A DNA stretch of 36,715 nt from UBA2227 sp036677505. GTDB taxonomy: Bacteria; Bacillota_I; Bacilli_A; Erysipelotrichales; Erysipelotrichaceae. The stretch spans positions 1 through 36,715 of the forward strand of contig JAVBWK010000029.1 in assembly GCA_036677505.1 (NCBI GenBank), read 5' to 3'. Position numbers and translations under genes: made by a program. Under the pieces are notes generated by a model. It did no database searches. It saw only the letters and a program-made list of their open reading frames with translations, and was not told the DNA's origin. How positions within the stretch are numbered: the first letter of the stretch is position 1; every line of letters begins with the position of its first letter. Below, piece after piece: positions 32,576 to 36,715 of this stretch.

Positions 32576-32604
32576 TTGAATAATTGTGGTTTTTCTGTGA
32601 TAAT
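32576..32604 (+). promoter_or_regulatory. Promoter of the zinc-ribbon gene
   Basis: -35 TTGAAT (32576-32581), a 17-base spacer and -10 GATAAT (32599-32604) with a TGT extension at 32596-32598. Transcription would begin near 32611, leaving a leader of about 100 bases. Confidence 0.65.
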
Positions 32605-32610
32605 TACAAC

Positions 32611-32712
32611 GCATGGACCTTGCCGGTCCGGCATGGACAAATCTAACGAAAACATTCCTTAACACTGGAGTTTCGGCCTGATTGAACATCACTTGTTAAG
32701 GAGGACAATACA
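32611..32712 (+). promoter_or_regulatory. Structured 5' leader that can mask the Shine-Dalgarno
   Basis: Two mutually exclusive hairpins occupy the 5' end: GGACC (32615-32619) with GGTCC (32625-32629), or CCTTGCC (32618-32624) with GGCATGG (32630-32636, one T-T mismatch). GCATGGAC is repeated exactly 20 bases apart (32611 and 32631). Further down, TCCTTAACA (32656-32664) is perfectly complementary to TGTTAAGGA (32694-32702), which includes part of the AAGGAGG ribosome-binding site. This layout fits a translational switch or thermosensor. I do not recognise it as a known riboswitch class. Confidence 0.5.
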
Positions 32713-33006
32713 ATGGCAAACATCTCAATCGTATGCAAAAGCTGCGGTGAAACATTTTTATTCACCGACAACGAACAGGCTTTCTACAAAGAAAAGGGCT
32801 TGTTAAACAAACCGGAACGCTGCTCTAGCTGCCGTAAGGCTGCCCGCGGAAATCGCAGCGAGCGTCGCGACAATGAAAGAACACAACGTGAAATGTATCC
32901 GGCCGTCTGTGACGGCTGTGGTAAAGAAACGATGGTTCCTTTCCGCCCGACAACCGGGAAACCGGTTTATTGCAGAGACTGCTTCAAACCAAACTACAAC
33001 CGCTAA
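32713..33006 (+). CDS. Small zinc-ribbon protein with CxxC-x17-CxxC domain
   Basis: 97 aa. Two zinc-ribbon modules: CKSC and CSSC separated by 25 residues (about 8-39), then CDGC and CRDC separated by exactly 17 residues (about 66-89), the spacing of the CxxC-x17-CxxC family. The linker RKAARGNRSERRDNERTQRE is highly basic, consistent with RNA or DNA contact. Function is unknown in the family. RBS AAGGAGG is ideal but lies within an inverted repeat of the leader. Monocistronic, with its own strong terminator. Confidence 0.85.
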   Translation: MANISIVCKSCGETFLFTDNEQAFYKEKGLLNKPERCSSCRKAARGNRSERRDNERTQREMYPAVCDGCGKETMVPFRPTTGKPVYCRDCFKPNYNR

Positions 33007-33012
33007 GATCAG

Positions 33013-33036
33013 ACTCCGGATATTCCGGAGTTTTTT
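33013..33036 (+). terminator. Terminator of the zinc-ribbon gene
   Basis: ACTCCGGA (33013-33020), loop TAT, TCCGGAGT (33024-33031), T-run of six. Confidence 0.88.
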
Positions 33037-33040
33037 CATA

Positions 33041-33061
33041 AGAAAAGCAGCCGAAGCTGCT
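33041..33061 (-). terminator. Terminator of the membrane-anchored hydrolase (minus strand)
   Basis: On the minus strand AGCAGC, loop TTCG, GCTGCT followed by TTTCTT. The hairpin occupies 33046-33061 and overlaps the stop codon. Confidence 0.75.
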
Positions 33062-33998
33062 AGGGTAACTGATTCAGTAATTCGATCATCTTTTCATTGA
33101 ATATTGGGCTTGTTTCATTGGGACAGTGACCTTCGCCTTCAAATATATATACAAAAGTGTTTGTCGCTATCGCCTCGATGTTGTCAACGGTAGCGACACT
33201 GACCCATTCATCTTCTTGTCCCCATAAAACGACGACAGGTATATCTTTTGACTTAAGATTTTCGATGTTGACATTTTTCGCTGTCTTCAGAAAGTCGATC
33301 CAGGCACCGAAAGTTCCTTTGACCTTAAAAGGCTCGAGATAACCGTTGACCTCCGCTGTTTCAGGTGTGCGATTATAAGCGGATGAAAGAAATCCGGTCA
33401 CATTTTTCTCGTTGACCACGAAGTTCTTTAGGATGACTTTCATCCATTGGCCGACAGATGGAATATTGAACAAAAAGTTACTGCGATGCGCTCCGCTGAC
33501 TGCACCATCGATAAATCCCAGGGCACGGACTCTGTTTTCTTGCTGATTGGCCATGGCAATCGTCGTTGATGCACCCATGGAATGACCGGTCAGTATCCAC
33601 TCACCGTCCATGTCATACTCATCTTCAATCTGATCGATCATCAGCCAGAGCAGACGTGCCCGGTTTTCTTGGCTGTGATCAATGTAGCGTTTGCGATCGG
33701 AGTATCCAAAGGCAGGCAAATCGACTGCCACAACGTTATAACCAGCCTGTGCCAGAGCTTCAGCGTTATTTCGATATGAGAATGTCGATCCGCCTAATCC
33801 GTGAATCAGCAGTATATTTCCTATGCTTTGCGAAGTGAACCAAGTGCGGATATGCAATGAAACATTGTCAACGGTCACAAACTCACTGTTTTCGAAGGGT
33901 TTCTCGGGGATGGCCAATGTGTTTTCGGCAGGTAAAAAATAGGGAAGAACAAATACGATAAACAAGAGAACGAGTACGATTTTTTTCCAGGTTTTCAT
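33060..33998 (-). CDS. Membrane-anchored alpha/beta hydrolase
   Basis: 312 aa. The N terminus (MKTWKK, then a hydrophobic run to about residue 24 ending LPYFLPAEN) is an uncleaved anchor or signal, placing the enzyme outside the membrane. Catalytic plan: oxyanion strand LLIHGLGGSTFSY near 64-76, DLPAFGYSDRKRY near 93-105, nucleophile elbow GHSMGAS near 138-144, acid in LWGQEDEWVSV, and catalytic His in GEGHCPNE. Resembles esterase/lipase or haloalkane-dehalogenase-like hydrolases; substrate unknown. RBS GAGGTAC on the minus strand. Confidence 0.85.
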   Translation of the reverse strand: MKTWKKIVLVLLFIVFVLPYFLPAENTLAIPEKPFENSEFVTVDNVSLHIRTWFTSQSIGNILLIHGLGGSTFSYRNNAEALAQAGYNVVAVDLPAFGYSDRKRYIDHSQENRARLLWLMIDQIEDEYDMDGEWILTGHSMGASTTIAMANQQENRVRALGFIDGAVSGAHRSNFLFNIPSVGQWMKVILKNFVVNEKNVTGFLSSAYNRTPETAEVNGYLEPFKVKGTFGAWIDFLKTAKNVNIENLKSKDIPVVVLWGQEDEWVSVATVDNIEAIATNTFVYIFEGEGHCPNETSPIFNEKMIELLNQLP

Positions 33999-34040
33999 AA
34001 GTACCTCAATATGTGTACAGTTATGGATATTACTATCCCT

Positions 34041-34049
34041 ATTGTATCA
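34041..34049 (-). promoter_or_regulatory. Extended -10 promoter of the membrane-anchored hydrolase
   Basis: On the minus strand TGATACAAT: a TGA extension and -10 TACAAT (plus-strand 34041-34046, extension 34047-34049). No good -35 match. It lies directly after the DUF4395 terminator. Confidence 0.45.
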
Positions 34050-34060
34050 GATAGAACAAA

Positions 34061-34076
34061 GAACTCCTAAGAGTTC
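34061..34076 (-). terminator. Weak terminator of the DUF4395 gene (minus strand)
   Basis: GAACTC and GAGTTC form a 6-bp stem with a 4-base loop, followed on the minus strand by TTTGTTCT. It contains the stop codon of the DUF4395 gene. The short, interrupted T-run suggests leaky termination into the hydrolase gene. Confidence 0.5.
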
Positions 34077-34492
34077 TCAATTTTGCGTTGTCGCCATAGG
34101 CTGATCTGATAATGAATATAGCAGCCGATGCAAAATCCCATGATGGCCAGTGAGCAGGCAATCAGTACCATCACTGCGAAGAATATACTCAGTGCTGTCC
34201 AGCCAAGCCAGAAACTGATTACCGACATCGACAGCATAGAGACCGCCAAGATCTGATTGAAGCGCTGCTGAGTTTTATCTTCTTGGAAATAACGGTTCAT
34301 CGGTTGTCTGAGCAGTGGTTTAACAATTTCCATGATCGGATGAAATCCGAAGAACAGGGAAGACAACCCGCTAAGCAAAGGAATCAGAAGAATCCAAGAA
34401 GCGCGGGTAAACAAAAACGCGATGACAAATATGATGATCGACCATTGATTTGCACGAATCAGCGGACGAGGGATCGTTTGATTTTGATTCAT
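34067..34492 (-). CDS. DUF4395 family membrane protein
   Basis: 141 aa, about four hydrophobic segments. The N-terminal PRPLIRANQWSIIIF and the C-terminal MGFCIGCYIHYQI (FCxGC motif) match the DUF4395 pattern, a small membrane protein family of unknown function often found beside thiol-redox proteins. The paired cysteines of the FCIGC motif could be redox-active; that is inference. RBS AAAGGAGC on the minus strand. Confidence 0.75.
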   Translation of the reverse strand: MNQNQTIPRPLIRANQWSIIIFVIAFLFTRASWILLIPLLSGLSSLFFGFHPIMEIVKPLLRQPMNRYFQEDKTQQRFNQILAVSMLSMSVISFWLGWTALSIFFAVMVLIACSLAIMGFCIGCYIHYQISLWRQRKIENS

Positions 34493-34516
34493 AATTGCTC
34501 CTTTCTGAATGATATT

Positions 34517-34545
34517 ATGATATTAAATAGGATAAAATATGTCAA
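34517..34545 (-). promoter_or_regulatory. Promoter of the DUF4395 gene
   Basis: On the minus strand -35 TTGACA (plus 34540-34545), a 17-base spacer and -10 TATCAT (plus 34517-34522). Confidence 0.65.
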
Positions 34546-34576
34546 TGAATGTGTTTCTCGGTTGTGAAATTTCGGT

Positions 34577-34605
34577 TTGAAATCAATATAGGTAGGGGTT
34601 ATAAT
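34577..34605 (+). promoter_or_regulatory. Promoter of the S9 peptidase gene
   Basis: -35 TTGAAA (34577-34582), a 17-base spacer and -10 TATAAT (34600-34605). The leader is very short: GGAGG at 34613 and ATG at 34624. Confidence 0.75.
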
Positions 34606-34623
34606 TAGGTCTGGAGGTTATGT

Positions 34624-36639
34624 ATGAAAAAAATAATGGCTGACAGCTGGTTGGATTACAGATTCATTTCCAATATGAAAGAAAGTCCATCCTATGACAA
34701 GTTTGCATTTGTAGTAAGTAAAGCGGATATAAAGAAAGACTCCTATGAAAATAACATTTGGGTTCAGATGGCGGATCGCCGGTTTCAGCTGACCGCTTTC
34801 AATCAGGAATCATTTTATATCTGGCTGGACGATGAGACGATTCTGTTCTCTTCCGGACGTCAGAAGGATGATCAAAATAAAACGATCAGCACCGATTTCT
34901 TTAGAATCTCCCTGACAGGGGGAGAAGCCATCAGACAGTTCAGCCTTCCGCTGATCGTGACTTCACTGGAAGTATTAAAGGACGGCCGCTTTGTTTTGAC
35001 CGCGCTTAGCGATGTCAGACATCCTAAATATTATGCTTATTCGGATAAGGAGAAAGCGGATGTGGCCAATGAGATCAAAGACAGTGCATTTTATGAAGAA
35101 ATCCATGAAGTTCCGTTTTGGTTCAACGGATCTGGGATGACCGATCAGAAACGAAACCGCTTATTTATTTATGATCTGAATCAGAACCTTCTGACACCGA
35201 TTACAGCACCGAGCGTCAGTGTGTCTGATCTGACCATTGACCACAAAAACAATAAAGTGTATTTCGCATCAAGCAATTTTAAGAACCTGAAAGAGCTGAC
35301 AAGTCAGCTGTTTCAGCTGGATATGACTGATTTGAAAGTCAGTAAAATCATGAAGGATAAGTTAAATGTATATGGCATTTATATGCTTGAGGATACATTG
35401 CTGGTTTTACACAATCGTCGCAAACAATATGGGATGAGCGAAAATCCGGTGTGGTCAAAAATTGATATTAATAAAAAAGAAATTTCGGAGTTTTTTGTTC
35501 CGGAATATTCTGTCGGAAACTCGATTGGCAGTGATGTTCGTTTTGGCGGATCATCATCGGTCAAAGTTCTTGAGGATAAGTTGGTGTTTACGATGACCGT
35601 GGAAGATCATTCGCGTTTAGTTTCTTTAAATCAGCAAGGTCAGCTAACGGAGATTTTTGATGCTCCGGGGTCGATTGATGGTTTCACTTGCGTTAATGAG
35701 CAATGGTATTTATCCGGTCTTTTTGATCAATCTCTTCAGGAGATTAGGATGATTGTCAGTGGCGGTTTGGCGGATGTGACTGACTTCAATGCTGAGGTAA
35801 TGAAAGATGTCTATTTAGCGAAGCCAAACAAAATAAGCATTGAGTCCAATGGTGACATCGTAAACGGTTGGGTATTATTACCTGAGGACTTCGATGTGAA
35901 CAAGCCGTATCCGGCCATATTGGACATTCACGGCGGACCGAAAACGGTGTATGGCGAAGTATATTATCATGAGATGCAGGTATGGGCAAATCAAGGCTCT
36001 GTGGTCATATACTGCAATCCGCACGGATCGGATGGCAGGGGAAATGCCTTTGCGGATATCCGAGGAAGATATGGCACAATCGATTATGAGGATATCATGA
36101 ACTTCACAGATGAAGTGTTGCGCCGCTATCCAAACATCGATGCCAAGCGCATCGGCGTAACCGGCGGTTCCTATGGCGGATTTATGACCAATTGGATCAT
36201 CGGTCATACCGACCGGTTTGCCTGTGCATGTACCCAACGTTCGATATGTAACTGGACGTCCTTTCACGGGGTTTCGGATATCGGATATTTCTTCACTCCG
36301 GATCAGGCTGGGGCATCGTTGTTAAAAATGAGCGAACATGATAAGCTATGGTTTCATTCGCCACTGCGATATGCGTCCAACTTTAAAACTCCGACCTTGG
36401 TCATCCATTCCAAAGCGGACTATCGCTGTCCGGTCGATCAGGGGTATCAGATGATCACTGCCTTAAAAGAAATGAAAGTTGACAGTAAGATGGTTGTGTT
36501 TAACAGTGAAAATCATGATTTGTCCAGAAACGGAAAACCGAAAGCACGTCAAAAACGCTTAAATGAGATCACGGCTTGGATGCAAAAGTATTTAATGGAG
36601 AAAGGCTCTAAGTCAAATGTTGGGGTAAACACCCTATAG
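34624..36639 (+). CDS. S9 family serine peptidase (acylaminoacyl-peptidase/prolyl oligopeptidase type)
   Basis: 671 aa, cytosolic (no signal peptide). Residues about 1-400 form a beta-propeller that restricts access to small peptides; residues about 410-660 form the alpha/beta hydrolase domain. Catalytic Ser516 lies in TGGSYGGFMTNW, Asp599 in HSKADYRCPVDQ and His631 in SENHDLSRNGKP, the standard triad order. LDIHGGPKTVYG near 435-446 is the oxyanion-side motif. It would trim N-blocked or short peptides, fitting a cell that imports oligopeptides via Opp. An ATG at 34620 is out of frame; 34624 is 6 bases after GGAGG. Confidence 0.92.
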   Translation: MKKIMADSWLDYRFISNMKESPSYDKFAFVVSKADIKKDSYENNIWVQMADRRFQLTAFNQESFYIWLDDETILFSSGRQKDDQNKTISTDFFRISLTGGEAIRQFSLPLIVTSLEVLKDGRFVLTALSDVRHPKYYAYSDKEKADVANEIKDSAFYEEIHEVPFWFNGSGMTDQKRNRLFIYDLNQNLLTPITAPSVSVSDLTIDHKNNKVYFASSNFKNLKELTSQLFQLDMTDLKVSKIMKDKLNVYGIYMLEDTLLVLHNRRKQYGMSENPVWSKIDINKKEISEFFVPEYSVGNSIGSDVRFGGSSSVKVLEDKLVFTMTVEDHSRLVSLNQQGQLTEIFDAPGSIDGFTCVNEQWYLSGLFDQSLQEIRMIVSGGLADVTDFNAEVMKDVYLAKPNKISIESNGDIVNGWVLLPEDFDVNKPYPAILDIHGGPKTVYGEVYYHEMQVWANQGSVVIYCNPHGSDGRGNAFADIRGRYGTIDYEDIMNFTDEVLRRYPNIDAKRIGVTGGSYGGFMTNWIIGHTDRFACACTQRSICNWTSFHGVSDIGYFFTPDQAGASLLKMSEHDKLWFHSPLRYASNFKTPTLVIHSKADYRCPVDQGYQMITALKEMKVDSKMVVFNSENHDLSRNGKPKARQKRLNEITAWMQKYLMEKGSKSNVGVNTL

Positions 36640-36653
36640 ACGATGAGATGAAT

Positions 36654-36685
36654 AGGAATTCCTACACATAGGAGTTCCTTTTTTA
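36654..36685 (+). terminator. Terminator of the S9 peptidase gene
   Basis: AGGAATTCCTA (36654-36664), loop CACA, TAGGAGTTCCT (36669-36679) with one T-G wobble, then a T-run. The remaining 30 bases to the window end show nothing recognisable. Confidence 0.82.
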
Positions 36686-36715
36686 TTGAAAGGACAAGAG
36701 AATACGGGTTCTGAA

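Overview
The window reads as a chromosomal segment of a low-to-moderate-GC Bacillota, most likely near the Erysipelotrichia / walled relatives of the Mollicutes. This placement is inference. It rests on strong AGGAGG ribosome-binding sites, sigma-A-type promoters with frequent extended -10 elements, CCA-encoding tRNA genes in a Bacillus trnB-like order, a potRABCD cassette and lipoprotein-type binding proteins. TGA, TAA and TAG all act as stops and TGG encodes Trp, so the standard code is used. Coding density is high. Apart from the edge of one insertion sequence there is no sign of phage, CRISPR or conjugative DNA.

Layout. 1-111: terminus of an IS3/IS150-type element, entering from the left and apparently sitting inside a terminator. 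206-370: tRNA-His unit. 372-3019: three-gene ABC-2 exporter. 3024-4017: a single GT-A-like protein lacking the usual DxD. 4079-9799: oligopeptide importer oppABCDF. 9798-10512: minus-strand alpha/beta hydrolase, divergent from pduL (phosphotransacetylase). 11198-13006: radical-SAM YgiQ. 13059-17585: amino-sugar operon (nagA, lipid kinase, mutarotase-like gene, nagB, HAD phosphatase). 17595-17996: thioredoxin. 18029-22441: XRE-cupin regulator and potABCD polyamine importer, with a clear palindromic operator. 22465-23425: nine-tRNA cluster (Cys, Leu, Arg, Pro, Met, Ile2, Ser, fMet, Phe). 23429-24175: yaaA (minus), divergent from rimO. 25602-29960: polyphosphate cassette (SixA-like phosphatase, CHAD protein, Ppx, Ppk). 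29957-32517: minus-strand pair, adenylate-forming enzyme plus membrane acyltransferase. 32576-33036: small zinc-ribbon protein behind a long structured leader. 33041-34545: minus-strand membrane-anchored hydrolase and DUF4395 protein. 34577-36685: S9 peptidase.

Together these genes describe a peptide-, amino-sugar- and polyamine-importing heterotroph. Oligopeptides taken up by Opp could be finished by the cytosolic S9 peptidase. GlcNAc-6-P is fed to glycolysis by NagA and NagB. PduL would interconvert acyl-CoA and acyl-phosphate, and polyphosphate made by Ppk is turned over by Ppx. The points most worth a second look are: tandem U-U mismatches at 50:64 and 51:63 of the initiator tRNA T-stem; the switch-like leader that hides the Shine-Dalgarno of the zinc-ribbon gene; the presumed PotR operator; the SixA-CHAD-Ppx-Ppk grouping; and the adenylate-forming enzyme/acyltransferase pair. 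All functional statements come from reading the sequence by eye; no database search was run.
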